Below, in pieces: positions 15,430 to 23,756 of a stretch of DNA of 64,000 bases. The translations under genes and the position numbers were made by a program. The notes below the pieces were generated by a model. That model saw only the letters and a program-made list of their open reading frames with translations. It was not told where the DNA came from and ran no database searches. This DNA is from Anaerovorax odorimutans (GTDB lineage Bacteria > Bacillota > Clostridia > Peptostreptococcales > Anaerovoracaceae): positions 124,001 through 188,000 of the forward strand of contig NZ_JANFXK010000001.1 of assembly GCF_024459955.1 (NCBI RefSeq), in the 5' to 3' direction. The stretch's first letter is position 1; each line of letters starts with the position of its first letter.

Positions 15430-16776
15430 TTAAAAGCGAAGCTTTCTGATGACCACCCGATAGGCGACGAATAAGAGAACCGCCGCTCCCAGCCAGGCGG
15501 CCACTTCCACAAAGTAGATACCCGCTTCGCCTATGACCTTGATTACCAAAACTGCCATCAGCGCCCTTAAAACCAATTCGATAAATCCCGCTGTCACAGC
15601 GATCCACACCTTTCCCAGTCCCATGAGAATATTTCGGTAGATATTCAGCGCATACAGCGAAAACAGCAGTACGCTCATGATGAACAGGTATTTATACGCA
15701 ATTAAAAGGACCTGATTTGCCACTCCCGCTTCTGCTGAAATAAACAGCATCAGAACGGATTTTCCAAAGACAATCATGATGATACCAATGGCTACGGCGG
15801 CGATCGCGCCAAACACAATGGATACCTTCTCGCCTTTTTTTATTCGCTCCTTGTCGCCGGCACCGTAGTTTTGTCCAGTATATACCATCATCGCATTTCC
15901 CACAGCCAGAGAAATCGCTTCCAGCACTCCATATAATTTGTTGGTGGCCGTGAAGCCTGCCACATAAAGAAATCCCAAGGTGTTCAGCGCATACTGCACG
16001 ACAATGCCGCCAATTGCGATGATCGCGTATTGGAAAGCTGCCGGCAGTCCTTTGCGCCAAAGCCGGGCCATTATTTTTTTATCAATGGCCCAGTCTTCCC
16101 TGCTGGATTTCAAGATTGAAATCCGCCGAATCTTGTTGAAACAATATAGGCAGGAAACACTCTGGGCTGCAATAGTAGCAACGGCTGCCCCGGCAATGCC
16201 CCATTTGAACACCAGTACGAAAAGCAGATCCAGTCCTATATTGGAAAGCGACGAAATAACCAGTGCGATAAACGGAGTGCTGCTGTCACCCAGCGCCCGC
16301 AGGATACAGGCAGCGATGTTATACATCATAACCACAAAAATCCCCGCATACATGATAATGACATACGTTTTCGCATACTCAAAAATATTGGCCGGTGTGT
16401 GAAGCAGCGACAGCAGCGGCCCGGCGGCGCAAATGCCGATCAGAGCTAAGGCTGCCCCTGTGATAAGGCTCAGAATAATTGACATGTTTACGCTTTTTTT
16501 CAGCAGCTCGTAATCCTTCGCTCCAAAATAAAAGGTAATCAAAACCGAAAAACCCTGGCCAAATCCAAAAGCCGCCCACATCATAAACCAGTAAATCCAA
16601 TCCGTAGCGCCGATTGCGGCCAGGGCCGTAACACCAACGCCTTTGCCGACAATCATGGCATCCGCCACAGTATAAAGCTGCTGCAGAAAATTGCCGGCCA
16701 TCAATGGCAGCATGAATTTGAAAATCAGCTTTTTGGGATCTCCCGATGTCATATCATGAATACGTTCTTTTGTCAC
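15430..16776 (-). CDS. MATE-family efflux transporter
   Basis: A 448-residue membrane protein with 12 predicted helices. MTSGDPKKLIFKFMLPLMAG, FLQQLYTVADAMIVGKGVG and the LAAIGATDWIYWF segment are hallmark N-terminal motifs of MATE cation-coupled multidrug exporters; the second half repeats the pattern (GLPAAFQYAIIAIGGIVVQ, LYGVLEAISLAVGNAM). Start is GTG at 16776, with GGAGGAG upstream, 3 bp after the TrmO stop. The pair is probably co-transcribed, although the tRNA modification and efflux functions are unrelated. Confidence 0.92.
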   Translation of the reverse strand: MTKERIHDMTSGDPKKLIFKFMLPLMAGNFLQQLYTVADAMIVGKGVGVTALAAIGATDWIYWFMMWAAFGFGQGFSVLITFYFGAKDYELLKKSVNMSIILSLITGAALALIGICAAGPLLSLLHTPANIFEYAKTYVIIMYAGIFVVMMYNIAACILRALGDSSTPFIALVISSLSNIGLDLLFVLVFKWGIAGAAVATIAAQSVSCLYCFNKIRRISILKSSREDWAIDKKIMARLWRKGLPAAFQYAIIAIGGIVVQYALNTLGFLYVAGFTATNKLYGVLEAISLAVGNAMMVYTGQNYGAGDKERIKKGEKVSIVFGAIAAVAIGIIMIVFGKSVLMLFISAEAGVANQVLLIAYKYLFIMSVLLFSLYALNIYRNILMGLGKVWIAVTAGFIELVLRALMAVLVIKVIGEAGIYFVEVAAWLGAAVLLFVAYRVVIRKLRF

Positions 16777-16779
16777 CTT

Positions 16780-17457
16780 TTACTCCTCCACTTCGCAGAC
16801 CGTAAGCATCTGCTCTTTTACCTGAAACCGGATCTCAAAGCCGGCGAAGGCGAAACCATAAATCCGGTCAGGATCATTCTGATAGGCCGGTCTTGGGTCC
16901 TGTCTCAGCGCTCCGATCAGCGCCGCCCTTTTTTCCCGGGGGATCAGGTTCAGCCATTTTTCCGGAAAACACACTTCAAGTCCGTAATCCTGAACAGCAT
17001 CGCTGAATCCTCCGGACGCCTCCGGATGACTGTCCGCCAGAGGGACATAGGGCTTGATATCCAGAACAGGCGTAAGGTCCATGAGATCGGCGCCCAGAAC
17101 ATGCAGTACCGGCCCCAGCTTTCCATCCTGTTCGATGCCTTTCAATTCTACACAGGACAGGCCGATGGGATTGGGGCGGAATGGCGATCTTGTGGCGAAA
17201 ACACCCATCCTTTGGTTTCCTCCCAGCCGGGGCGGCCGTACAGTCGGAGACCATTCATCTTTTCCGGCCTGAGAGAATTCCCAAATAAGCCAGATATGCG
17301 AAAACGCTTCCAGTCCCCGCAGCGCTTCCATGTTGCGGAACTCCGGCTCAAAAACGATTTTCCCTTCCAGCTCCTTTACCAGCCCGCTCTGACGTGGTAT
17401 CCCAAACTTTGTGGAAAAATCCGTACGAATATGCGCAATCGGTGTAATTTTCCTCAT
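16780..17457 (-). CDS. trmO: tRNA (Thr-GGU) A37 N-methylase TrmO (TsaA family)
   Basis: A 225-residue protein matching TrmO/TsaA. Residues about 1-140 form the YaeB/TsaA beta-barrel domain: IAHIRTDFSTKFGIPRQ, then LEAFSHIWLIWEF, RPPRLGGN and FATRSPFRPNPIGLS, the last being the SAM/tRNA-binding signature. The C-terminus (DPDRIYGFAFAGFEIRFQV) is the small C-terminal domain. It methylates t6A37 to m6t6A in tRNA-Thr. It lies next to a tRNA-Arg gene on the same strand but with its own ribosome site. Confidence 0.93.
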   Translation of the reverse strand: MRKITPIAHIRTDFSTKFGIPRQSGLVKELEGKIVFEPEFRNMEALRGLEAFSHIWLIWEFSQAGKDEWSPTVRPPRLGGNQRMGVFATRSPFRPNPIGLSCVELKGIEQDGKLGPVLHVLGADLMDLTPVLDIKPYVPLADSHPEASGGFSDAVQDYGLEVCFPEKWLNLIPREKRAALIGALRQDPRPAYQNDPDRIYGFAFAGFEIRFQVKEQMLTVCEVEE

Positions 17458-17477
17458 AGTGTTTCCTCCTGTAATAT

Positions 17478-17525
17478 TAAAAAACCCGCAAAGCGCCTTA
17501 AATTAATACGCTTTGGCGGGTTTTC
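17478..17525 (-). terminator. Terminator after tRNA-Arg
   Basis: The stem AAAACCCGC-AAAGCG with CGCTTTGGCGGGTTTT has one bulge and an A/T loop, and it is followed on the minus strand by six T. It lies just 3' of the tRNA gene. Confidence 0.8.
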
Positions 17526-17528
17526 CCG

Positions 17529-17604
17529 TGGTGCCCCCGACACGAATCGAACGTGCGACGCACGGCTTCGGAAACCGACGCTCTATCCCCTGAGCTACGG
17601 GGGC
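17529..17604 (-). tRNA. tRNA-Arg (anticodon CCG)
   Basis: Cloverleaf on the minus strand: acceptor GCCCCCG / CGGGGGC, D stem GCTC/GAGC, anticodon loop TTCCGAA giving CCG (reads CGG), T loop TTCGATT in GCACG/CGTGT, discriminator A and an encoded CCA (17531-17529). 76 bases with CCA. The first anticodon-stem pair is a T-T mismatch; the rest pairs. Confidence 0.93.
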
Positions 17605-17642
17605 CTGATGTGCGATCCCTGAACGGATCAACACTGTATGTT

Positions 17643-17671
17643 ATTATACACAAAAACGCCGCAAATGTACA
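17643..17671 (-). promoter_or_regulatory. Promoter of tRNA-Arg
   Basis: -35 TGTACA (17666-17671), 17-bp spacer, -10 TATAAT (17643-17648), about 38 bp before the tRNA 5' end. Confidence 0.6.
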
Positions 17672-17715
17672 CCCTAAATTTTTTTGTCCTCCGCCATTTT
17701 CTTAAAGAAAAACGC

Positions 17716-17744
17716 TTGTAATCTGGCAGCAGCTTTTATATAAT
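17716..17744 (+). promoter_or_regulatory. Promoter of antisense antitoxin RNA
   Basis: -35 TTGTAA (17716-17721), exactly 17 bp, -10 TATAAT (17739-17744). It points toward the 3' end of the small toxin gene on the other strand. Confidence 0.75.
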
Positions 17745-17750
17745 ATAGAC

Positions 17751-17830
17751 AAGAAGAGCGAAACCGTTGAAAACGGTTAGCCGTTACTTGAAAGTAACCG
17801 TGCTTTGCGAAAACAGGCGGTTACTTTTTT
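17751..17830 (+). ncRNA. Antisense RNA antitoxin of a type I toxin-antitoxin locus
   Basis: From the predicted start near 17751 the RNA has a CCGTT/AACGG hairpin and a second stem AGTAACCG with CGGTTACT followed by T5 (ending near 17830), an intrinsic terminator. It overlaps the last codons and 3' untranslated part of the toxin mRNA on the opposite strand, as in txpA/ratA and bsrG/SR4 pairs. Its 5' end (GACAAGAAGAGCG...CGGTTAGCC) closely resembles the 5' leader of the toxin mRNA itself, so the two promoters may derive from one inverted duplication. RNA ends are inferred. Confidence 0.65.
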
Positions 17831-17904
17831 ATGTACTCGATCAGAATACCAACCACAATACCCACGAAAATGAGCATCAGTGACAGGATTTCGTAATCTG
17901 ACAT
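17821..17904 (-). CDS. Small hydrophobic type I toxin (holin-like toxin family)
   Basis: A 27-codon gene too short for most gene finders. The peptide starts MSDYEILSLMLIF, continues with a V/G/I membrane helix and ends EYIKK. The S-x-Y-E-(A/I)-L-S-L-M start is the hallmark of putative holin-like toxins (TxpA/BsrG-related). AGGAGGGGAGGG precedes the ATG by about ten bases, a very strong ribosome site. A good promoter lies at 18015-18043, giving a 5' leader of about 100 bases. The hairpin AACCGTTTTCAACGGTT beyond the stop is the likely mRNA end. Membrane insertion and depolarisation is the family's mode of action. Confidence 0.85.
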   Translation of the reverse strand: MSDYEILSLMLIFVGIVVGILIEYIKK

Positions 17905-18014
17905 AAACGTTGCCCTCCCCTCCTAGATTTCCATAAACGGATTTCTACGTAGCTTGGGTAACTTTCCTTCTTTCGAAGGCTAACCGCTTTCGCCGCTCTA
18001 TCTTGTCTTTCTTT

Positions 18015-18043
18015 ATTATATTTCAATTGGCTATTATTTTCAA
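18015..18043 (-). promoter_or_regulatory. Promoter of the toxin mRNA
   Basis: -35 TTGAAA (18038-18043), 17 bp, -10 TATAAT (18015-18020) on the minus strand. The leader that follows (GACAAGATAGAGCGGCGAAA...GGTTAGCC) can form hairpins that may hold the ribosome site closed in the full-length mRNA. Confidence 0.75.
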
Positions 18044-18113
18044 TATTTTTACAGTAATTATTTTACATATTATTTTCTGTTAAATAGTTCGTATCTGTCG
18101 AAGGAGGAATCAC

Positions 18114-18602
18114 TTGAAGAAGTATTTTGATCTGTTATCAAAAATGGGCATGGACGATGCAAAAGTAATCGATGCCAAAACCGTGAAAACCGCAGCCTGG
18201 ACCCGTTACCGCTGCCAGTACGGCTGCGACTGCTATGGCACCAATTTGTGCTGCCCTCCCTATTCGCCGGGCCATGAGGAAACACAGAAAATGCTGGATG
18301 AATACACCAAAGGAATTCTCTTCACCTCGCACCGCGGCGACATAAGGCAGGCGGCGGTGGCTCTGGCCAGAGAATTGTTTTTGGATGGTTATTATAAGAC
18401 CATCGCTTTCGGCTCCGGGCCTTGTATGCTGTGCGATACCTGCACATTGGAAAAGTGCCGCTTTCCCAAACAAACGCTTCCTTCGATGGAAGGCTGCGGG
18501 ATCGATGTGTTCGCCACTGTCCGTGCCAACGGCTACCAGCTGGAGGTTGTAACGGAAAAGGGCGTGGGAGATCAGTATTTTGGTCTGGCTCTTTTTGAAT
18601 GA
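18114..18602 (+). CDS. DUF2284 predicted metal-binding protein
   Basis: A 162-residue Cys-rich protein. Two clusters stand out: YRCQYGCDCYGTNLCCPPYS (residues about 24-43) and GPCMLCDTCTLEKC (about 101-114), together at least ten cysteines placed as in DUF2284, a family thought to bind an iron-sulfur cluster or zinc. Function is unknown. The start is TTG at 18114 with AAGGAGG seven bases upstream. It is a single-gene unit between the toxin promoter and the hairpin at 18629. Confidence 0.85.
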   Translation: MKKYFDLLSKMGMDDAKVIDAKTVKTAAWTRYRCQYGCDCYGTNLCCPPYSPGHEETQKMLDEYTKGILFTSHRGDIRQAAVALARELFLDGYYKTIAFGSGPCMLCDTCTLEKCRFPKQTLPSMEGCGIDVFATVRANGYQLEVVTEKGVGDQYFGLALFE

Positions 18603-18628
18603 AGCGCTTGAGTATGTTGATATAACGA

Positions 18629-18672
18629 AAGTTATCCAGATTCCCTTGTTTTCAGGAGAATCTGGATAACTT
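18629..18672. terminator. Strong hairpin after the DUF2284 gene
   Basis: A 15-bp perfect stem (AAGTTATCCAGATTC, 18629-18643, with 18658-18672) and a 14-base loop, 26 bases past the stop. There is no T-run after it, so it may be a processing or partial terminator. The following 180 bp up to the convergent permease gene hold no gene. Confidence 0.55.
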
Positions 18673-18853
18673 CGCAACGCTCTGAGTGGTTCATTTTTTA
18701 AAATCTGCTCATTTGGCGGGGTATGATCCAAAACAGTCCCTTACAGGCCACAACTTTTATCCATAAAGAAGGCTTCGTGGTTGAATATGGGTAAGACATC
18801 CGGATATGAAGGTTCCTCTCAAATCTGAACTTTCGGCAGCCTCTGCTTTTTGG

Positions 18854-21244
18854 CTATACTTCCCTCAGCCGATCGATCAGGCTTTGGCCCTGGAATTTTC
18901 TGATCATAAAGAAAGCGATCACGCACGGCACCAGGATAACGATTGCCACATAGATCAAGCTGAAGGCCAGTGGGAACTGATATACCATGTAGTTAAGGCC
19001 CGTATAGGCAAACAGCCTGCAGACCCCGTAGCCCAGCAGCGACCCAAAAATCAGGGATATGATGATATTCCCGATTGCCAATATCAGACCTTCTCCCATG
19101 ACCAGCCTGCTGATCTGGCCTCCCGTCATACCAACGGACTGAAGCATGGCCAGCTCCGTCCGCTGAGACATGAAGTTGGTAATCAGCGTGTTGACCAGAT
19201 TGATCATGCTGAACAGCACCACAAAGAGCACGATAGCGACGATCAGCAGAATCATCTGATTAGCGGAAGCCTGTGACTGGGCCCGATGCAAACGCAGGAT
19301 ATTCATGGTTAGATTTGGGTTCTGGTCCAGTATCTGATTTAGAGACTCCTCAACCTTATCCGTGTAATCCGGATCTGTGGAAACAAGCCAGTTGTCGGTC
19401 AGATTGATTCCGGGCAGCTGGGCAGCCAGTTCTTCCTCAGGTACCAGGAACCAGCCGTCGATAAAGCCAGCTTTATAATCTCCGATATCTCCTGCCACTT
19501 CATAGGTCTTGGTCTTTTCTTTTCCGTCCCAGTAGTGGATCGTAACTTTATCTCCGATCTCAAACCTCCAACCGTAAATCTCCTCGACTACATCGTTATT
19601 GCGAACCAGCACCTTACCTTCTGAGAGCATATTATCATAATCGAGAGCGCCTTCCGTTATGAACTTCTTCATTTCCGGAACTTCTTTCCTGCTGAAGGGT
19701 GAAATCATATCCTCATTTTCCTTCTGATCCTTATAATCGTACTTGATGTTAGCGTTATCGTAGGAATAGATCTTTTTTACCCCCGGAATTGACTTGATCT
19801 GATCGTAAACCTTGCTGGTAAAAGGGGATTCCATCTTGATCTCCATTTCCCCGTGTTTAGCGGTTTCCGCAGCGTTCTCTGAGATGTAGATACTGAATTC
19901 ACCCACTTCAAACCCACCCTGACGGGCAAATTTCTCTTTGTCCATGGAAACGGCGAAGGTAACGGCCCCGATGAAGAGAATGCCGCCGATTCCCAGAGAC
20001 AGCATGGTAACAAATGTTTTTTTGCGGTTTCGGGAGCTGTTCATCCTGGCCAGGGTAAAGGGCGTAATTTTTCTCTGCAGCTTTTGCGTCTGCTTCTTTC
20101 CTTCCTCACCGCTGTAAGCCGAATATTTCGCAGCTTCAATGGGCGGTATGGACGCAGCCAGTCTGGCCGGCTTCATGACGGAAACCAGAACCGTCACCAA
20201 TATGATAACCAATACAATCACAGCCATAATCAGCGTTCTGCTCAGAGAGAATCCACCCGGCTTGATTACGCAGGAAATAATTCCTCCCAGTACCAGACCG
20301 ATGGGAGCCGCCCGCAGCGCCAGCAAAAGGCCTTCCTTTCTTACCAGCCCGCGCACCTGTTTTTTCGTCATTCCCAGCGTGCGCAGCTGACCGTACTGCC
20401 TGGTTTTTCCTGTGACTGAGATGTAAAACACACTGTAGATAACCATAACGCCGGCTACTAGAATAATCAGACCGATGATAGCGAACGACAGCACTTCGGG
20501 GCTGAAATGTCCTTCCGGCAGCGTTCCCTTGAAATGATTGTTTTCATTGACCTGGCTGCGCGGGATCTGAGCCTCGGCCGCTATATCCCGGGTCGTGTTT
20601 GAAAATTCTTCCTGCGTCATGTTTTTGGCATTCGCGATTTTCGCGGCCGCATCGTAATTAATATTCTTTAACGTGCTCCCCTTTTCCGCATAGTCTTTGG
20701 AATGCCTGATTTGATAAACGTTGGTATTCTCTATATCTTTGGTAAATCCTGAAACAACACACACTTCTTTTTTCCCCGATAAAAGCGGTACTTCAATCTT
20801 TGTTCCCACCTTTGCTTCTTTACCGATTTGTTTCATATAGGCCTTGGGGACCGCTACCTCGTTCCTTTTTTCCGGGTGCCTGCCTTCGGTCAGCTCCGTT
20901 ACCTTGATGGTTTTGGAATTGCCGTCGAAATAAACATGAGAGATGATGTAATCGTCCACCTCCATCCGCTCGCCGAACTTGGTCAGGGTCATGTAGGAAA
21001 TACGGTCATCCTGCTCTAAATCCCTGATCTGCTCTTTGGTCACGTTCATATAGAACACATCCTGGGCATCTGCCAGCTGACGCTGCAGATCCAGCTTAAC
21101 AGAGCCCGGAAACAGCCCCATAACCAGCAGCAGACTGGTGGCGAGGATAATCGTGATCATGATAAAGACATTGCCCATTTTCTTCGACTTCAGGTCCGAT
21201 TTGGCCAGATGGCCAATGATTTTTTTATTCTGTGTTTCATACAT
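18854..21244 (-). CDS. FtsX-type ABC permease of a Bce-like module
   Basis: About 796 residues. One membrane helix near residue 30, an extracytoplasmic domain (about 55-250), three helices in the FtsX block (about 255-375, with TGKTRQYGQLRTLGMTKKQV), a further helix near 415, a second extracytoplasmic domain, and a final FtsX block (about 665-795, with QRTELAMLQSVGMTGGQIS). The ATG at 21244 is preferred, after AGGTGG; a GTG at 21253 is possible. It follows the ATPase gene immediately, and the two form one complex. Together with the kinase/regulator pair upstream, a detoxification or peptide-sensing role is likely. Confidence 0.9.
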   Translation of the reverse strand: MYETQNKKIIGHLAKSDLKSKKMGNVFIMITIILATSLLLVMGLFPGSVKLDLQRQLADAQDVFYMNVTKEQIRDLEQDDRISYMTLTKFGERMEVDDYIISHVYFDGNSKTIKVTELTEGRHPEKRNEVAVPKAYMKQIGKEAKVGTKIEVPLLSGKKEVCVVSGFTKDIENTNVYQIRHSKDYAEKGSTLKNINYDAAAKIANAKNMTQEEFSNTTRDIAAEAQIPRSQVNENNHFKGTLPEGHFSPEVLSFAIIGLIILVAGVMVIYSVFYISVTGKTRQYGQLRTLGMTKKQVRGLVRKEGLLLALRAAPIGLVLGGIISCVIKPGGFSLSRTLIMAVIVLVIILVTVLVSVMKPARLAASIPPIEAAKYSAYSGEEGKKQTQKLQRKITPFTLARMNSSRNRKKTFVTMLSLGIGGILFIGAVTFAVSMDKEKFARQGGFEVGEFSIYISENAAETAKHGEMEIKMESPFTSKVYDQIKSIPGVKKIYSYDNANIKYDYKDQKENEDMISPFSRKEVPEMKKFITEGALDYDNMLSEGKVLVRNNDVVEEIYGWRFEIGDKVTIHYWDGKEKTKTYEVAGDIGDYKAGFIDGWFLVPEEELAAQLPGINLTDNWLVSTDPDYTDKVEESLNQILDQNPNLTMNILRLHRAQSQASANQMILLIVAIVLFVVLFSMINLVNTLITNFMSQRTELAMLQSVGMTGGQISRLVMGEGLILAIGNIIISLIFGSLLGYGVCRLFAYTGLNYMVYQFPLAFSLIYVAIVILVPCVIAFFMIRKFQGQSLIDRLREV

Positions 21245-21253
21245 GTCCGCCAC

Positions 21254-21922
21254 CTACCTTCTGACGATCTTTCCGTCTTCAATACGGATGATCCGGTCGG
21301 CAGTCTGGGCAATCTCCTCATTGTGGGTAATCATAACCATGGTCTGCGAAAACTCACGGCTGGTAGTCTTCATCAGACTGATTACATCCTGACTGGTGGC
21401 GCTGTCCAGATTGCCCGTAGGCTCATCCGCCAGTATGATGGCCGGCTTCGTAGCCAGCGCCCTGGCAATGGCTACCCGCTGCTGCTGACCGCCGGAAAGC
21501 TGATTGGGCATCTGACGTTTCTTTTCCGAAAGTCCCAGAATATGAATAATGTGATCCACATATCCCCGTTCAGCGTGGTGTCCGTCCAGTTCCATGGGCA
21601 GCACGATGTTTTCATACACGTTTAAAATCGGCACCAGATTATAGTTCTGAAAAACGAATCCAATGTTTCTTCTGCGAAAGATCGTCAGTTCATCGTCTTT
21701 CATGGAAAAAATATCGTTATCCTTGATGTACACCTTTCCTTTGGTGGCCCGATCCAGGCCTCCCATCATATGCAGCAGGGTACTCTTACCGCTGCCGGAA
21801 GTACCCACGATCGCTACGAATTCTCCCTGCTGAATTTCCAGGTTGACGCCGTCCAGCGCTTTTACCCGGTTTTCTCCCTTGCCATAATATTTTTTTAAGT
21901 TTACTGTTTTCAGTACAGACAT
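21254..21922 (-). CDS. ABC transporter ATP-binding protein (BceA/MacB type)
   Basis: A 222-residue ATPase with Walker A GTSGSGKST, Q-loop FVFQNYNL, signature LSGGQQQRVA, Walker B IILADEPTGNLD and H-loop ITHNEE. It precedes the FtsX permease by 9 bp. This ATPase/permease order and the linked sensor kinase and OmpR regulator match Bce-type antimicrobial peptide modules. Confidence 0.95.
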   Translation of the reverse strand: MSVLKTVNLKKYYGKGENRVKALDGVNLEIQQGEFVAIVGTSGSGKSTLLHMMGGLDRATKGKVYIKDNDIFSMKDDELTIFRRRNIGFVFQNYNLVPILNVYENIVLPMELDGHHAERGYVDHIIHILGLSEKKRQMPNQLSGGQQQRVAIARALATKPAIILADEPTGNLDSATSQDVISLMKTTSREFSQTMVMITHNEEIAQTADRIIRIEDGKIVRR

Positions 21923-21961
21923 TTCTCTGCCCCTCCTCTTTTATTATGGCTCCATTCTAAG

Positions 21962-21996
21962 GGATAATAGTAACCAGACTCTCACGGAAAAGTAAC
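21962..21996 (-). promoter_or_regulatory. Direct-repeat operator before the ABC genes
   Basis: On the minus strand GTTACTTTTCC and GTTACTATTATCC occur 22 bp apart (aligned on GTTACT at 21996-21991 and 21974-21969), i.e. on the same DNA face. Spacing of this kind is typical for OmpR-family sites that replace or flank a -35. It lies 45-75 bp before the ATPase start and is the probable target of the response regulator at 23026-23706. Confidence 0.55.
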
Positions 21997-22010
21997 AGTT
22001 CTGATATTTT

Positions 22011-23033
22011 TCAGGAAAAAGCCGGTATATATACGCTAAAGCAGCTTCCCTTTCCCTGCCGGGAGCTGACCTTTATATATCCTCCCTGGGCATGAACCAT
22101 CTCTCTGGCCAGATACAGGCCCAGTCCCAGGCCTTCGTCGGAAGCGGAATCCGCGCTTCGGTAAAACCTGCCGAACAGCTTAGGGATCTCTTCTTCGCGG
22201 ATCCCGCGGCCCGTATCGGAAATATCGATCCTCACAAACATTTCATAGCCGATAACACAAATCCGGATTCTGCCCCTGGGCGGGGTATACTTGATCCCAT
22301 TATCCACGATGTTTCCGACCGCTTCCCTGAGCCACTTGCCGTCAAAGACCGCTGCCGTTTCCTGCGGACATTCCAACAGCAGCTCCTGCTCCTTTTCCTG
22401 CGCTTTATCGCAATAGTCGCCTATAATCTGCAGGAGAAATTCTCTCACATTCTCTTTCTTTGGCATGCATCGTATAATACCGTTTTCCAATCTGGACATT
22501 TCAACCAGCCTGCGGATCAGAAACTGCAGCTTCTCCGACTGGCCGGTAAGCTTGCGGACCAGTTCTTTATTTTCGCAGGATCGTTCCTCCAGCAGCTGGC
22601 TGTAAAGCAATATATTGGCGATAGGCGTTTTGGTCTGATGGGAAATATCCGCAAGGAGGGTCTCCACCTGTCCTTTCTGCAGCCTGGCGTCCCGAAATGC
22701 CTTATCCTTCATGGATACAAACCGTTCCAGCTTGCCTGTGAACCGCGCCAGTTCCGTTTCTTCGTTATCCGCAGAAAAGGGCCTGCCCTCAATGGCCTGA
22801 TCCAGCAGCTCATTGCATCGTTCAAAAATAGACAGCACCCCTTTTTTGATCGTCAGTATAAAAAAGACCAGCAGCAGGGCCAGAGCGCCCAGTGCCGCCG
22901 GCACGATGATCTTCCTGTAAAAATCCAGGTGACTGGCTGCGATGATCCCCGCGCACAGCAGGAAAAAGGCCGCGCCGTAAATTCCGTATATCTTATAAAA
23001 CCATTGGTTGCTCATCTGCCTTTGTTCATTCAT
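22011..23033 (-). CDS. Sensor histidine kinase, intramembrane-sensing type
   Basis: A 340-residue kinase. Two membrane helices near residues 14-33 and 42-62 are joined by a loop of under ten residues, so there is no extracellular sensor domain; such kinases sense through their partner transporter (BceS-like). HisKA box LLADISHQTKTPIANIL carries the phospho-His132; the ATPase part has N box EAVGNIVDNGIKY, G1 DTGRGI and G2 GLGLGL. It overlaps the regulator gene by 8 bp and is followed, 88 bp on, by the ABC genes. Confidence 0.93.
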   Translation of the reverse strand: MNEQRQMSNQWFYKIYGIYGAAFFLLCAGIIAASHLDFYRKIIVPAALGALALLLVFFILTIKKGVLSIFERCNELLDQAIEGRPFSADNEETELARFTGKLERFVSMKDKAFRDARLQKGQVETLLADISHQTKTPIANILLYSQLLEERSCENKELVRKLTGQSEKLQFLIRRLVEMSRLENGIIRCMPKKENVREFLLQIIGDYCDKAQEKEQELLLECPQETAAVFDGKWLREAVGNIVDNGIKYTPPRGRIRICVIGYEMFVRIDISDTGRGIREEEIPKLFGRFYRSADSASDEGLGLGLYLAREMVHAQGGYIKVSSRQGKGSCFSVYIPAFS

Positions 23034-23706
23034 CGTCTTCCTTCTCCCATCTGTATCCGATGCCGTAGATACTTTTGATCTGCCCGGTTCCCAGCTTGTC
23101 CCGCAGCCGCTTGATCGTCACCGTCAGGGCATGGTCATCCACATATTCGGTTTCCCATACACGGTCCAGCAGCTGTTCCTTTGACAGCACCTGTCCCCGA
23201 TTCACCACCAGCAGCTTCAAAAGCTTTTGCTCGGTCCTGCTGAGAATTACAGGCTGACCGTTTCGTGAAAAATTCATTTTTTCAAAGTCCAGTACCAGCC
23301 CATTGCTGCGGAAAACCGATTTCTTTTCTCTCGTTTCATGGCTGCCCTGCCGCCGGCGCAGGACGGAATTGACTCTGGCCCGCAGAACCATCAGGCTGAA
23401 AGGTTTGGTAATGTAGTCATCGCCGCCCAGCTCCAGCCCGCGAACAATATCCAGCTCCATGTCATTGGCTGTCAGAAAGATAATCGGCACATCCGTCTGC
23501 TGGCGCAGCTCTTTGCAGAATTCAAATCCATTGCCGTCCGGCAGATTCACATCCAGCAGGATCAGATCGAAAAGTCCCTGCTCCATGAGGCGTTTCGCCT
23601 CTTTTATGGATCCCGCTCTCGCAATATTCATCTCCGGACCTTCCAGGGTCATGGCAATTCCTTCATTCAGCGTCCGGTCGTCTTCTATGATTAAAATTTT
23701 GCTCAT
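23026..23706 (-). CDS. OmpR/PhoB-family response regulator
   Basis: A 226-residue regulator. Receiver: acidic pair EDD (8-10), phospho-acceptor Asp52 in LILLDVNLPDG, Thr in IFLTAND, Lys in DYITKPF. C-terminal winged helix (about 128-222) with RTEQKLLKLLVVNRGQVLSK and HALTVTIKRLRDKLG for DNA recognition. First gene of the module; its likely target is the direct repeat at 21962-21996. Confidence 0.95.
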   Translation of the reverse strand: MSKILIIEDDRTLNEGIAMTLEGPEMNIARAGSIKEAKRLMEQGLFDLILLDVNLPDGNGFEFCKELRQQTDVPIIFLTANDMELDIVRGLELGGDDYITKPFSLMVLRARVNSVLRRRQGSHETREKKSVFRSNGLVLDFEKMNFSRNGQPVILSRTEQKLLKLLVVNRGQVLSKEQLLDRVWETEYVDDHALTVTIKRLRDKLGTGQIKSIYGIGYRWEKEDDE

Positions 23707-23728
23707 ATTCTCATGTCCTCCGGGAATT

Positions 23729-23737
23729 ATTATAGCA
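23729..23737 (-). promoter_or_regulatory. Extended -10 promoter of the two-component genes
   Basis: TGC-TATAAT on the minus strand, 23 bp before the regulator's start. The -35 (TACAAG-like at 17 bp) is poor, fitting an extended -10 promoter. Confidence 0.5.
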
Positions 23738-23756
23738 TATCAGAGGCGCCGCTTGT

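Noticed and set aside
15314-15607. A reading frame on the minus strand across the end of the MATE gene
   Set aside because: It is out of frame with the MATE gene, which has full homology motifs, and it has no ribosome site.
17529-18043. Integration site or genomic island at tRNA-Arg
   Set aside because: No integrase gene and no duplicated tRNA 3' end were seen nearby; the adjacent sequence is explained by the toxin-antitoxin locus.
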